Assembly (NCBI GenBank): GCA_017617315.1
Contig: JAFZWM010000036.1
Span: 1-34,575 of the forward strand
Direction: 5' to 3'
DNA from: Bacteroidaceae bacterium
GTDB lineage: Bacteria; Bacteroidota; Bacteroidia; Bacteroidales; Bacteroidaceae
DNA length: 34,575 bases
Under the pieces are notes generated by a model, which saw only the letters and a program-made list of their open reading frames with translations, ran no database searches and was not told the origin of the DNA. Below, one piece after another: positions 6,982 to 16,136 of the stretch. A program made the translations under genes and the position numbers. The first letter of the stretch is position 1. Every line of letters begins with the position of its first letter.

Positions 6982-8670
6982 TTACTTCTTCTTTTCTTTC
7001 TTTACAGGAACAGGAGCCGAAAGAATCTTTGTGTACTCGTCAGAGTCCAGGACTCTTATAGCCTCGTTTATTACGTTGTCGTGCTGATTGCGCTCCAGAA
7101 CGCCGCCCTTCTGATAGAACCATCTCAAAGCCAGTTCCTGAGTGATGAGCTCGCAGATTTCCTTCTTAAAGTGATTGAGGTCGTGCTCTGTGTTGTGTGT
7201 CAACTTCTTCTCAAGCGCAGCAAGTTCATCCTTGATGTCTTCTGAATATCCCTCAAACTTGGCAATATCCTTGAAGACCTTCAGAGTCTTCTCGCTCTGG
7301 CGGTCGTACTTGAAATCGCCGTCAATCACCTTCTTCTTGAACACCTCGTAATCGGCATCGGTATAGTTTATTTCCTTGGCAGATGCCGGCTTCTGGTGAG
7401 AGGCAACATACTCGTTGGCATAGTCGAACAGAATGTCGTCGTTTGCCATGTAGTAAATCAGGTTTGGAAGACTGTCGCCCTTCACTACGACATCAGGCGT
7501 AATGCCACCGCCATCGCGCACCTCACGACCGGCCGCAGTCTTGAAAACAGTCGTCAGACTGTCTGGTATTCTGCCAACCGAGCCGTCCTCGTTTCTATGC
7601 TCATAGTCGATAGCCTGAATACATCTTCCGCTTGGAATGTAATACTTCGCAGTCGTAAGTTTCAGACCGCCGCCGTAAGGAAGATCGTGAACAACCTGAA
7701 CAAGTCCCTTTCCGTAAGTTCTGGTTCCGATGATAACCGCGCGGTCGAGATCCTGAAGGGATCCCGAAAGAATCTCGCTGGCCGAAGCCGATGCGCTATT
7801 CACAAGCACAGCCAAAGGAATCTCTGTGTCGAGCGCGTCCTTTGTCGTCTTGTAAACCACGCAAGACGATTTAACCTTGCCCTTGTTCTGCGCAATCATC
7901 TTGCCCTTCGGAACAAAAAGGTTTGCAATATCTACCGCCTCAGACTCCAGACCGCCGCCGTTGTTGCGAAGGTCGATGATAATCTTCTTTGCGCCCTGGC
8001 TCTTCAGCTCGATAACGGCGCGGCGAACCAATTTAGACAAGCCTTCCTGAGTAAAGCTGTTAAGACAGATGTAGCCGATGCCGTCGGCAACCATGTCGTA
8101 GCAAGTGAGCGACGGAATCTGAATGTTCTTTCTCGTAATCTTGAATTCAAGCGGCTTGTTAACGCCTGCGCGCTTAACCTTCAGGATGAAGCTGGTGTTT
8201 GGGTCGCCCCTAAGCTGGTTGCTCACCGAAGATATATAGTCTGCAACCTGCTTGTCGCCCTTCTTCGGAACTTCCTTTCCGTCGATTGACAGGATAACGT
8301 CGCCAGCCCTCACGCCAGCCACAAGGGCAGGCATATCCTCGTAAGGCTCAGAGATTACGGCCCTGTCCTCGGCCTTGTAATAGCGGATTATCGCGCCCAT
8401 TCCGGCATACTTACCCGTAACGAACATCTTCAAGTCCTTCGACTCGTCTTCCGAAAAGTAAACAGTATATGGGTCGAGTTCGTTCAACATTCCGTTGATT
8501 CCGGCATGGATTATCTTTTCGTTTTTCACCGTATCAACATAATGCATATTCAGCTCTTTCACCACGGAGTTGAATATATCTATATTTTTCGACAACTCAA
8601 AGTTCTGCTTTTGTGCCTTCATGCCTGCAACCATGCACAGACCGAAGAAAATCAACATATATCTTTTCAT
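6982..8670 (-). CDS. C-terminal processing peptidase, family S41, with PDZ domain
   Basis: A 562-residue exported protease. The signal peptide is MKRYMLIFFGLCMVAGMKAQ. A helical N-terminal domain contains GMLNELDPYTVYF; the PDZ domain (about 90-180) contains AGVRAGDVILSIDGKEV. The S41 catalytic core has IIIDLRNNGGG, then the Ser-Lys pair: S296 in SASASE and K321 in TYGKG, with Q325. Spacing between S, K and Q equals that of E. coli Tsp (S430, K455, Q459). It cleaves proteins from the C-terminus in the periplasm or at the outer membrane. A C-terminal helical extension of ~150 residues and a Lys-rich tail follow. It heads the operon with the 133-residue membrane protein. Confidence 0.92.
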   Translation of the reverse strand: MKRYMLIFFGLCMVAGMKAQKQNFELSKNIDIFNSVVKELNMHYVDTVKNEKIIHAGINGMLNELDPYTVYFSEDESKDLKMFVTGKYAGMGAIIRYYKAEDRAVISEPYEDMPALVAGVRAGDVILSIDGKEVPKKGDKQVADYISSVSNQLRGDPNTSFILKVKRAGVNKPLEFKITRKNIQIPSLTCYDMVADGIGYICLNSFTQEGLSKLVRRAVIELKSQGAKKIIIDLRNNGGGLESEAVDIANLFVPKGKMIAQNKGKVKSSCVVYKTTKDALDTEIPLAVLVNSASASASEILSGSLQDLDRAVIIGTRTYGKGLVQVVHDLPYGGGLKLTTAKYYIPSGRCIQAIDYEHRNEDGSVGRIPDSLTTVFKTAAGREVRDGGGITPDVVVKGDSLPNLIYYMANDDILFDYANEYVASHQKPASAKEINYTDADYEVFKKKVIDGDFKYDRQSEKTLKVFKDIAKFEGYSEDIKDELAALEKKLTHNTEHDLNHFKKEICELITQELALRWFYQKGGVLERNQHDNVINEAIRVLDSDEYTKILSAPVPVKKEKKK

Positions 8671-8689
8671 ACATTATTTAATTTGGTTA

Positions 8690-8697
8690 CAAATATA
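8690..8697 (-). promoter_or_regulatory. Candidate -7 box (TATATTTG) for the S41 protease
   Basis: TATATTTG on the minus strand, 19 bases before the ATG, matches TAnnTTTG. The nearest TTTG upstream is 23 bases away, slightly too far. Confidence 0.45.
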
Positions 8698-8746
8698 GCG
8701 CAAAAAACAAAAATCAGATACAAAATTGTATTTTTTTTCTGAATTG

Positions 8747-8778
8747 TTTGGTTATTTAAAAATTTGATATTACTTTTG
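8747..8778 (+). promoter_or_regulatory. Promoter of the tRNA-Asn pair
   Basis: TTTG (8747-8750), a 20-base spacer and TACTTTTG (8771-8778) match the Bacteroidetes promoter consensus fully. The first tRNA starts 24 bases further on. Confidence 0.75.
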
Positions 8779-8801
8779 CACCGCAATTCTGAAACAAACA
8801 T

Positions 8802-8875
8802 GCTTCAATAGCTCAGTTGGTTAGAGCACCTGACTGTTAATCAGGGGGTCGTTGGTTCAAGCCCATCTTGAAGCG
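8802..8875 (+). tRNA. tRNA-Asn(GTT), copy 1
   Basis: A full 74-base cloverleaf: acceptor GCTTCAA/TTGAAGC, D-arm GCTC/GAGC, anticodon arm CCTGA-CTGTTAA-TCAGG with anticodon GTT, variable loop GGGTC, and T-arm GTTGG-TTCAAGC-CCATC. The T-stem has a T-T mismatch at positions 50/64. CCA is not encoded. Shares promoter and terminator with the second copy. Confidence 0.95.
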
Positions 8876-8899
8876 CTCTTAAAGACAGGATTGTAAAAT

Positions 8900-8973
8900 G
8901 CTTCAATAGCTCAGTTGGTTAGAGCACCTGACTGTTAATCAGGGGGTCGTTGGTTCAAGCCCATCTTGAAGCG
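8900..8973 (+). tRNA. tRNA-Asn(GTT), copy 2
   Basis: Identical to copy 1 over all 74 bases, including the T-T mismatch in the T-stem; the copies are separated by a 24-base spacer. CCA is not encoded. Confidence 0.95.
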
Positions 8974-8979
8974 CAAACC

Positions 8980-9013
8980 AAAAGGAATCTGCATCGCGCA
9001 GGTTCCTTTTTTC
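8980..9013 (+). terminator. Terminator of the tRNA-Asn unit
   Basis: AAAAGGAA (8980-8987) pairs with TTCCTTTT (9003-9010), with an inner CTGC/GCAG stem, and a T-run follows. Confidence 0.75.
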
Positions 9014-9122
9014 ATTTTAATACAACTTATGTCATAAAAGTACCAACCTTAAACTAATCCGTCACAATTTTTGTTAAATAATGCTTAAAAATTTGTCTAT
9101 TTATATATTTTTTTGTTGTTTT

Positions 9123-9145
9123 GCATATTACATTAGGGCATATTA
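9123..9145. promoter_or_regulatory. Leader of the fimbrial operon with a direct repeat GCATATTA
   Basis: GCATATTA occurs at 9123-9130 and 9138-9145 (15-base period), about 50 bases before the first fimbrial ATG. No TAnnTTTG box is found anywhere in the 178-base leader 9014-9191, unlike most other transcripts here, so this operon may need an alternative sigma factor or an activator. Confidence 0.3.
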
Positions 9146-9191
9146 TGCTCTTTTGTAAGAACTATGATGTACATTAATAGTAATCTAAAGA

Positions 9192-10412
9192 ATGAAATTG
9201 ATGAAGAACGCGTTAATCAGGACGCTAAACGGAACTCTGATTTCTGCTTGTCTGATCACAGCAATGGCCAGCTGTTCAGGCGATGAGATCAACTCAAGCG
9301 GTGAGATCAACGGCTCTGTACCAAGCGAAAACGAACGAACAGTACCTTTGGCACTTAAAGATGGTTCCTGTACCAAATTTACAAGAAGCAGTGCCATCAT
9401 CGACTCTGCCTCTATCAGTTACATTGGAGTAGTGGGTTACGGCTACGCCTTTATCCCCGACAAAAACGACCGAGGCGTATTTTACAAGAGTAACAACAAA
9501 TGGACTTTACATCCCGACCTTCTTTCAGAAACGGGCATGGCAAAGAATGTCTATCTGTCTAAGAACAGGACAGACCTGTTTGCCTATTCTCCAGCCGTAG
9601 ACTCGGAAAGTAAGCCCGATTTTACGAACATCAACTACGAAAACAAGTCGATAACATACAAGCAGCCGAACATTGTCCGGTTCGACTCTGCTTTCTACAA
9701 CGGAACAGACTACCTGTTCGGTTGCGAATATTTCAGATACAAGCAAGACAAGACTCGCACCATTGCCACAGCCTACAGCAAGCTGGGACAAGACACAGCA
9801 AGCTTCATGATGCTGCACTCTCAGGCTGCCATCGTGCTGCGATTCACCCGCGGTTCGTCTTACCGTGACGATAAGCTGCTGAAAGGTGAGATTCAGAATA
9901 TCACTCTGAGCAACGGATACAACAAGACCTTCATCTGCACCGAAGGCGAAATGCAGTTCGACCCTACCCTCGACGACAACACTCGCATCAAGGGCAAGAC
10001 GTTCGAATCGACCTTGCAATGGCAGAAAGAAGACGGCACGCCTATCCTAACCCTCGACAATCAGGTAGGAAACATTGTTACCTGCATGGCGTTCGTCGCT
10101 CCAACCGAAATTAAAAAGGCTGAGTGCGACGAAGAACTGTTTTCGGCAAGTAACAAGAAGAAAAAATATGAGAAGGGCGAAGTTTACGACCATCTTCTAA
10201 AGATAAAACTCCTCTGCGATAACATGGAGATGACAGCCTACACGAACGAAATTCCAAGATGGGAAGCCGGAAAGAGATATTTCTACAATATCCGCGTAAT
10301 TGCCAACGCCCTTTGGATTGACAATGTGTATGTTGACGAATGGCTCGAGGGAGATGTCAGCGGAATGACAGGCTCGGGCGAAGGTATAGGAGATGAATTT
10401 GAACTGGATTAA
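9192..10412 (+). CDS. Fimbrillin-like (Mfa/Fim type V pilus) lipoprotein 1
   Basis: A 406-residue exported lipoprotein: signal peptide to a lipobox ending MASC (C28), then a Thr-Arg site at R65 (FTRSSA). The body is beta-rich, and the C-terminus has the sequence AGKRYFYNIRV followed by VYVDEWLEG, the end strand with a Trp that is common to Mfa-like fimbrillins. In type V pili the lipoprotein precursor reaches the outer membrane, a trypsin-like protease cuts after Arg, and the freed groove accepts a donor strand from the next subunit. It is the first gene of a seven-gene operon and may be an anchor or a stalk subunit. The next gene starts 13 bases after its stop. Confidence 0.75.
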   Translation: MKLMKNALIRTLNGTLISACLITAMASCSGDEINSSGEINGSVPSENERTVPLALKDGSCTKFTRSSAIIDSASISYIGVVGYGYAFIPDKNDRGVFYKSNNKWTLHPDLLSETGMAKNVYLSKNRTDLFAYSPAVDSESKPDFTNINYENKSITYKQPNIVRFDSAFYNGTDYLFGCEYFRYKQDKTRTIATAYSKLGQDTASFMMLHSQAAIVLRFTRGSSYRDDKLLKGEIQNITLSNGYNKTFICTEGEMQFDPTLDDNTRIKGKTFESTLQWQKEDGTPILTLDNQVGNIVTCMAFVAPTEIKKAECDEELFSASNKKKKYEKGEVYDHLLKIKLLCDNMEMTAYTNEIPRWEAGKRYFYNIRVIANALWIDNVYVDEWLEGDVSGMTGSGEGIGDEFELD

Positions 10413-10425
10413 ACATTTAGGCAGT

Positions 10426-11679
10426 ATGATTAAAAAGATATTTACAGTAGCATTTGTCGTATTGGGAATATGCTCATGCAAGAACGACGACGTTGTTACG
10501 CCAGACAGCCCCGAATCCAACAGCTATCTGACAATAGGCAACATCTCGGTTGATGAGAGCAACGACAACACTACGCGAAGCGCAGGAAACGCTTTTACAA
10601 GCAGCAAGAGCAACACAGGCTGGAGCGAGGGCGACCAGATGGGTATCTGGTGCATCAACACCGAGCTTGCGCACTTCAAGATTCACTCAGATCTTGCCTG
10701 CTCTAATACAATCGCAACATTTACAAATGCAGGATGGGACATCGAGGGAGACCGTCGCAGACTTAACTCTCCTTACCTTGCCGCCATGTTTGCATACTAT
10801 CCTTATGTAAAGAACTATGCTACTACCGACAAGGAAGTTACAGCCGACTCAATTCCTATCAGAATTGCAGAGCAGCACGATGTAATTTACGGTAGCAACC
10901 TGCATAGCGAAGACCCAGAATTGAACCGCGCAATGAACATTGCATACGACTCGGACCTTATCAACGACGAGACCGAAGGCATTCTTTCGAACAAGAACAT
11001 GCGCGCGAACCTTTATATGCATCACGCATTAGGATTGGTTGAGTTTAGAATAAGAAGACGCAACTATTCGGGACTGGGTCATATAGACCGTGCCGAAATT
11101 ACCGACGAGACTAACCGTTTCGTTAATAACGCGATACTTACCGTTTGGTTCGACTACAACGATACCGAAAGATACCGCATGGTTGGCGGAGGAAATCTCG
11201 AATCGGTTGTAAAGAATCTGCCAAACACAAAAAAACTCCCTCAGTTCGAAGAGAGACTGAGAGACGACGACGGCAAGTTCACAGACGAGTACACACCGAT
11301 CGACCTTGGTCGCGTTAAGGTTGTTGACTATACAAGCAGTCTTACTTCCATGACTCCTGAGGTGATTCTGCCAAACGACACTGTAACTCGTGTTTCTGTA
11401 AACTTCTTCGTTGCTCCGCAGAAGAAGATTAAGCCTACGCTGAAGGTTTACTTCGACGGCGAGGACAATCCGTTCGAATTCACCTTCGACAAGGAACTGG
11501 AGATTAAGGCTGGCTACCGTTACGTTCTCTACGGAAGAGTTGACGGCGGAAACTACTTGTACTTCGGCGAGCCACAGGTTGCTAAATGGGACGAAGAGAT
11601 TAACCTCGACCCTAAACCTAACGATCCCGAGTTGGACGTTCCTGGTGGAGATGAAGACAACATTAACATACAATATTAA
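10426..11679 (+). CDS. Fimbrillin-like lipoprotein 2
   Basis: A 417-residue protein, started at MIKKIFTVAF because this start gives a proper signal peptide with lipobox GICSC (C18); an ATG 33 bases upstream would overlap the previous gene. Thr-Arg site at R51 (TTRSAG), then the fimbrillin feature of a Trp/Gly-rich strand (WSEGDQMGIW), and in the middle MHHALGLVEFRIRR, which matches the 'L-x-H-x-x-A-x-V-x-F' stretch of Mfa-like N-terminal domains. The C-terminus ends AGYRYVLYGRV then PQVAKWDEEINLD and an acidic tail. Likely a pilus shaft or accessory subunit on the cell surface. Confidence 0.8.
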   Translation: MIKKIFTVAFVVLGICSCKNDDVVTPDSPESNSYLTIGNISVDESNDNTTRSAGNAFTSSKSNTGWSEGDQMGIWCINTELAHFKIHSDLACSNTIATFTNAGWDIEGDRRRLNSPYLAAMFAYYPYVKNYATTDKEVTADSIPIRIAEQHDVIYGSNLHSEDPELNRAMNIAYDSDLINDETEGILSNKNMRANLYMHHALGLVEFRIRRRNYSGLGHIDRAEITDETNRFVNNAILTVWFDYNDTERYRMVGGGNLESVVKNLPNTKKLPQFEERLRDDDGKFTDEYTPIDLGRVKVVDYTSSLTSMTPEVILPNDTVTRVSVNFFVAPQKKIKPTLKVYFDGEDNPFEFTFDKELEIKAGYRYVLYGRVDGGNYLYFGEPQVAKWDEEINLDPKPNDPELDVPGGDEDNINIQY

Positions 11680-11694
11680 GAAATACATATCATT

Positions 11695-12840
11695 ATGAAA
11701 AATAAATATTCATATATCATTCTTGCGGCTGCTATTGCAGGCCTCACTTCTTGCTCTTCTGAAAACTGTGGGCAAGATTTAATCAACGAAAAGTTGGAGA
11801 ACGAATGTTCATTCCTAAGTTTCAATCCTTCTTTTGATATTGTTCAGTCATCAGAGTCAAAAGCAAAGACTCGTCTTTCCGACCCTCTTGACGCAAACTA
11901 CACATATTTCGAGCCGGGTACATACAACTTCGGAATCTGCGTAATGCAGAACGACTGTGCCAACGGTAGCGTTATTGAGGAGAACTCTTACGTGCCTTGG
12001 AAGGTTGGCGACACAAAGGCCGAGACAATGTGGAGAAACTCTGGATTCCAGTCATACTACAACATCAACGGCGAATACAGAAAAATCAGCGCAAATACTT
12101 CAGATACAAACAGCGAACTTAACTGGTATCTGACTTCTGCCACAGGCAAGGAACTTTATCTGAGCAAGGACAAGGCTTCTGTAGCCCTCAGACGCAAGGA
12201 GGACAAGCTGCCAAAGATTTTTGCATATTATCCTTGGCAGGAAATCTCTACTTGCCAGAAGATTCCGGTAAACAACTTCAACATCGACTATCTGTACGCA
12301 ACCCCTATCCAGATTAAGGAGAGCGACTTTGTAGAGAACGACAACAAGCGCGATTACTATCGTGCTAAACTTCGCTTCAACCACGTTACAGCAAAGGTCA
12401 TCTTCGATATCGTAAACCTGAACAAGACTGAGGAAGACTCAATCTACAGCGCAAAAATCTGGGGAACAACAATCGCAACAAGCGGTTACTATGACATTGC
12501 AAACGGAAGCTTTACAGTTGGCGAATTCGGTGCCATCACAAGCAAAAAGGATCCTGCGCTGGTTATCCCTGCACAGACTAGGGTTTCTGATGCATTCACA
12601 TTCTACATTGCACCAATATCAACTCCTTCAGCTGCCGACGGCGACGACTTCTTCAAGGTTATGTTCGACATTTGGAGCCTTCGCGAGAACACTACATCGG
12701 CAACAATGAAAAAAATTGCATACGAGAAGGGAAAGCAGTACAGAGTTACTGTCTACATCTCTTCTAACAGAGTTCAGTTCGGCGAGCCACAAGTTGAGGA
12801 CTGGATTCCTGTAACCATCGATAAAGATATCATCCTATAA
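11695..12840 (+). CDS. Fimbrillin-like lipoprotein 3
   Basis: A 381-residue lipoprotein with lipobox GLTSC (C20) and a Thr-Arg site at R60 (KTRLSD). It contains LRFNHVTAKVIFDIVN, the conserved His-containing strand of Mfa-like fimbrillins, and a C-terminal KGKQYRVTVYISS followed by FGEPQVEDWIPV. The end segment FGEPQVxxW is shared with lipoprotein 2 (FGEPQVAKW), which shows that the two are paralogues. It lies 15 bases after gene 2 and 11 before gene 4. Probable structural pilus subunit. Confidence 0.8.
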   Translation: MKNKYSYIILAAAIAGLTSCSSENCGQDLINEKLENECSFLSFNPSFDIVQSSESKAKTRLSDPLDANYTYFEPGTYNFGICVMQNDCANGSVIEENSYVPWKVGDTKAETMWRNSGFQSYYNINGEYRKISANTSDTNSELNWYLTSATGKELYLSKDKASVALRRKEDKLPKIFAYYPWQEISTCQKIPVNNFNIDYLYATPIQIKESDFVENDNKRDYYRAKLRFNHVTAKVIFDIVNLNKTEEDSIYSAKIWGTTIATSGYYDIANGSFTVGEFGAITSKKDPALVIPAQTRVSDAFTFYIAPISTPSAADGDDFFKVMFDIWSLRENTTSATMKKIAYEKGKQYRVTVYISSNRVQFGEPQVEDWIPVTIDKDIIL

Positions 12841-12851
12841 AAGAACGACCA

Positions 12852-14000
12852 ATGAAAAGGCTAAATTTATTAACAACGTTAGCAGTTGCTCTCGGAATAG
12901 GCTTTGCAAGTTGTTCTGAGGATAACCTGCCGATTGGACCAGACGTCGACACCGTTGTTGAAAGTGATCTGAAGATTACGAGAGCAGCGCTGGAGACAAA
13001 CGATCCGTGGATTGCCTTGGGATTCAAGAAGACGGGCAACACATGGGCCGCACTCGGCAACTATAACAAGAAAGACAACAAAGATACCGCGAGATACAAG
13101 ATTACATTCGACGAGGATGTGCTGAAATACCGCTTCATAGCGGCAACTCCGCAGCAGGCAAGCATCATCACCTTGAAGGAGAACGACAGCACTACATTCG
13201 CCGTAAACCTTGCACACTCTTCGGATGTTGCCATCTCGTACAAGGACGTGAAGTTCTCTCGTCCTGCCGACAAGACTCAGATTATCGACTCGACAATCGC
13301 CTTGCCAAACATGCGCCATCAGGCTGCATTGCTGGGATTCAACATCAGCATGCAGGACAAGCGCAACAGCAACGGTGAGCAGATGAACCCATTCTACGGC
13401 TGGTACATCAAGATTGATACATTCCAGTTGCACAACGTGCTGAAGGAAGGCGTTGTACGCTTTATCAAGGACGGCGAGAACAAGGGCAATCAGGCAGACA
13501 AGGTTGAGGAAACCTCGGGCAAGTTCATCGTTACATCGCAATGTGCCTTCACCAACAAGCCATCAAGCACAACTCAGTATGTGCAGGTGGCTATGGTGCC
13601 ATACAAGTACAGCGAGACTCACAGCGTAACTGCCGACCTCATTATGCACCTTATCAACCCTGCCGACCCAACCGATACTCAGCGTGTATCGTACACCGTA
13701 GGCTTGTTCAGCCTCAACGATGCAGACGAGCAGACAGCCCTGAACATCTTCAGCGGCAGAGCATACTCGTACAACCTGAAGATTGCGGCTTCGCAGCCTC
13801 AGCTCTTCCTCTATGTCTCTGACTGGGACGGAGACGAGCAGACAAGCAATACAACCGTTGGCGGCGGAAACAACTCCGAAGGTACAAACGATGACGGAAC
13901 TCCAAAGACTCCAGACAACGTAAGCGACTGGATTATCGACTGGGAGTCAACTTGGGGCAATGGCGGAAACAACAATGACTATAATTCATTAGGAGAATAA
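12852..14000 (+). CDS. Fimbrillin-like lipoprotein 4
   Basis: A 382-residue lipoprotein with lipobox GFASC (C21) and a Thr-Arg site at R44 (ITRAAL). It has NMRHQAALLGFNISM at the place of the conserved HxxA strand and ends SGRAYSYNLKIAASQPQLFLYVSDWDG. The Asn/Gly/Asp-rich C-terminal tail (about 55 residues after VSDW) is longer than in genes 1-3 and ends with two Trp-containing segments, WIIDWESTW. The tail could be a flexible donor strand. Six bases separate its stop from the next start. Confidence 0.8.
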   Translation: MKRLNLLTTLAVALGIGFASCSEDNLPIGPDVDTVVESDLKITRAALETNDPWIALGFKKTGNTWAALGNYNKKDNKDTARYKITFDEDVLKYRFIAATPQQASIITLKENDSTTFAVNLAHSSDVAISYKDVKFSRPADKTQIIDSTIALPNMRHQAALLGFNISMQDKRNSNGEQMNPFYGWYIKIDTFQLHNVLKEGVVRFIKDGENKGNQADKVEETSGKFIVTSQCAFTNKPSSTTQYVQVAMVPYKYSETHSVTADLIMHLINPADPTDTQRVSYTVGLFSLNDADEQTALNIFSGRAYSYNLKIAASQPQLFLYVSDWDGDEQTSNTTVGGGNNSEGTNDDGTPKTPDNVSDWIIDWESTWGNGGNNNDYNSLGE

Positions 14001-14006
14001 CAGAAT

Positions 14007-16130
14007 ATGAACAAGTTCTTTAAATCAAGCATACTGATGGCTTTCGTAGCAGCCATCTCAACAAGTACTCTCATTACAAGCTGCCAGAACGACAGCATCG
14101 ACGAGTACACACCGAACCAAGAGGACAAGGTTCTTGTGAACTTCTGTTTGAATGCAAGCGATCTTATTGCCGATTCGAAAGATACAAGAGCTGCCGGCGA
14201 CGTATCGGACGACGCTCTCGACTCACTCGTTTCGGACGTATGGATTATGCAGTATGTAGGACAGGGCGAGCAGGACATTCCAGATCTCTGCACATACAAA
14301 GACCTCTCAAAGGTTGAACCGAAAATCGACCCGAAGACAGGAAAAAGATACTACAACCTGCAAATGTGGGTTAAGCCTTACAAGAATCTTGGCGGCGACA
14401 CCGACGAGACTCCTGTGCGCTTCTACTGCTTTGCAAATACTCACGACGAGAATTACTTCCAGTCAAACACTATCAAATGGGGTAACCGTCCAAAAGAGAG
14501 TCAGGCTAAGTCTGTAATCATCTACCTGCCAAAGGCAACTACAACCGTTCCGGGAGCATACGTTCAGGACTCACTCTATACAGAGAAGGGTATTCCGATG
14601 GTCTGCTTCAAGAAGTTGAAGGAACTTCAGGCAGACGACACCATCAAGATAGACCTTAAGAGAACCGTTTCTAAGGTTACGCTTAATCTTCGCGTATCTA
14701 ACAAAGTAAAGGTTCTTACCGCACAGATGAAGAACGTAAACAAGCGTTGCTACTTCGACGAGGGCGATGCCGTTCTTCAGATTGGTGATAAGACAGACCT
14801 CTCTGAACTTGGCTGGGAAAGTGCCGAGACCGTCAGCCAGGAGGCCGGATATACCACAAAGCGATTTGTATGGTACATCCCAGACAACCTCGGTCTGTCG
14901 GCAAAGGGCAAAGCAAACTACATAAACGTTGTTGCAAGCAGCGAAGACAAGATTATGAATGTAAGATACTACATTCACGACGCTTCAGCCGCAAAGGACA
15001 ACTATCATGTTGAGAAGAACAGAAGATACACCTTCAACAGCACCATCGAGAACATGGGCGTTGTAGGAACAACCACATACGGCAAACTCAACAATAACAG
15101 CAACGACCAGAACGTGGTTATCACAACCGAGCGTCTGGGTGCCGTACGCAACCCTTCTCACCCGGCAAACTGCTACATCATCAACCCAACATCGGGTACT
15201 GGATTGAATTACTACTTCCCTATCACTCAGCTTAACAGATACGGCCTGCAGTTCAAGGGCGACAGCATCGTTAAGCACGATACCCAGTGGAAGGCGCAGA
15301 TTCTGTGGCAGTCAACCGACAGTCTGATAACAATTTCGGGCTACAACACTAAGGGCGAAGGAAACATCATCGTAAAGACAAACAACAAGAAGTCGGCAAG
15401 CAACATTACGGGTAATGCCATTGTTGCCGTTCTCGACATGAAGGACAACGTGCTTTGGACATGGCACATCTGGGTAACTCCAACTCCAGGAAATACAACC
15501 GTAAGAGACGTTACATTTATGAACTGTAACCTTGGAGCACGACTTACAGACCCAAGCATCGAGGACATCAACATCCTGTCTTTGCAGTATGCAAACATCA
15601 ACGGTCTTTACTACCCTTGGGGATGCAAAGACCCTGTGTACACCTACAATCCGAAGACAGCCAACAATGACAAGACTGCTGCCATCGACTACCCATCAAG
15701 CTATATAGACGTGTCTACAAGCTGGACGGGAAGCTACCCTAACGGCGGTTCTGACGTTGACAACAAGAGCTGGTACGACAATGGCAAGACTGTGTTCGAC
15801 CCATGTCCTTACGGATATCGTGTTCCTACTTTCGAGGAAATCAGCGCGCTTGAGACTGCGACAGCAGGTACAAGCAACGGTTTGTACGAGAAGATTACAG
15901 ACTTCAACTACTTCTACCATTTGTTTGGCAGCGCTTGTCTGTTCCCAATGTCGGGCTACCGTCTGCCGGCCGGCAACAAGATGGACGACAACAAGTACGG
16001 ATACTATTGGAGCGCCAACGCAATGTCAGCCAACAGAGCATACTATTGGAAGACTGCCGATGGCTACACAACCGTAAGCAACGATATGTCGCGTAATAAC
16101 CTTATGCAGATTCACCCTGTAAAAGAATAA
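14007..16130 (+). CDS. Large fimbrial lipoprotein 5, possible tip protein (DUF4906-like)
   Basis: A 707-residue lipoprotein with lipobox LITSC (C26) and Thr-Arg site R61 (DTRAAG). An N-terminal fimbrillin-like part (to ~350) contains VSDVWIMQYVG. It is followed by a domain that opens NCYII (about 389) and closes GNAIVAVLDMKDNVLWTWHIW, and a C-terminal domain with FDPCPYGYRVPTFEE (about 597) and GYYWSANAMSANRAYYW. Such 'CPxGYRVPT ... YWS' stretches are the mark of FISUMP-like surface domains in Bacteroidetes. Its greater length and extra domains suggest a tip adhesin. It is a tandem paralogue of the next gene. The DUF4906 assignment is from memory of the N-terminal pattern. Confidence 0.7.
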   Translation: MNKFFKSSILMAFVAAISTSTLITSCQNDSIDEYTPNQEDKVLVNFCLNASDLIADSKDTRAAGDVSDDALDSLVSDVWIMQYVGQGEQDIPDLCTYKDLSKVEPKIDPKTGKRYYNLQMWVKPYKNLGGDTDETPVRFYCFANTHDENYFQSNTIKWGNRPKESQAKSVIIYLPKATTTVPGAYVQDSLYTEKGIPMVCFKKLKELQADDTIKIDLKRTVSKVTLNLRVSNKVKVLTAQMKNVNKRCYFDEGDAVLQIGDKTDLSELGWESAETVSQEAGYTTKRFVWYIPDNLGLSAKGKANYINVVASSEDKIMNVRYYIHDASAAKDNYHVEKNRRYTFNSTIENMGVVGTTTYGKLNNNSNDQNVVITTERLGAVRNPSHPANCYIINPTSGTGLNYYFPITQLNRYGLQFKGDSIVKHDTQWKAQILWQSTDSLITISGYNTKGEGNIIVKTNNKKSASNITGNAIVAVLDMKDNVLWTWHIWVTPTPGNTTVRDVTFMNCNLGARLTDPSIEDINILSLQYANINGLYYPWGCKDPVYTYNPKTANNDKTAAIDYPSSYIDVSTSWTGSYPNGGSDVDNKSWYDNGKTVFDPCPYGYRVPTFEEISALETATAGTSNGLYEKITDFNYFYHLFGSACLFPMSGYRLPAGNKMDDNKYGYYWSANAMSANRAYYWKTADGYTTVSNDMSRNNLMQIHPVKE

Positions 16131-16136
16131 GCAATT

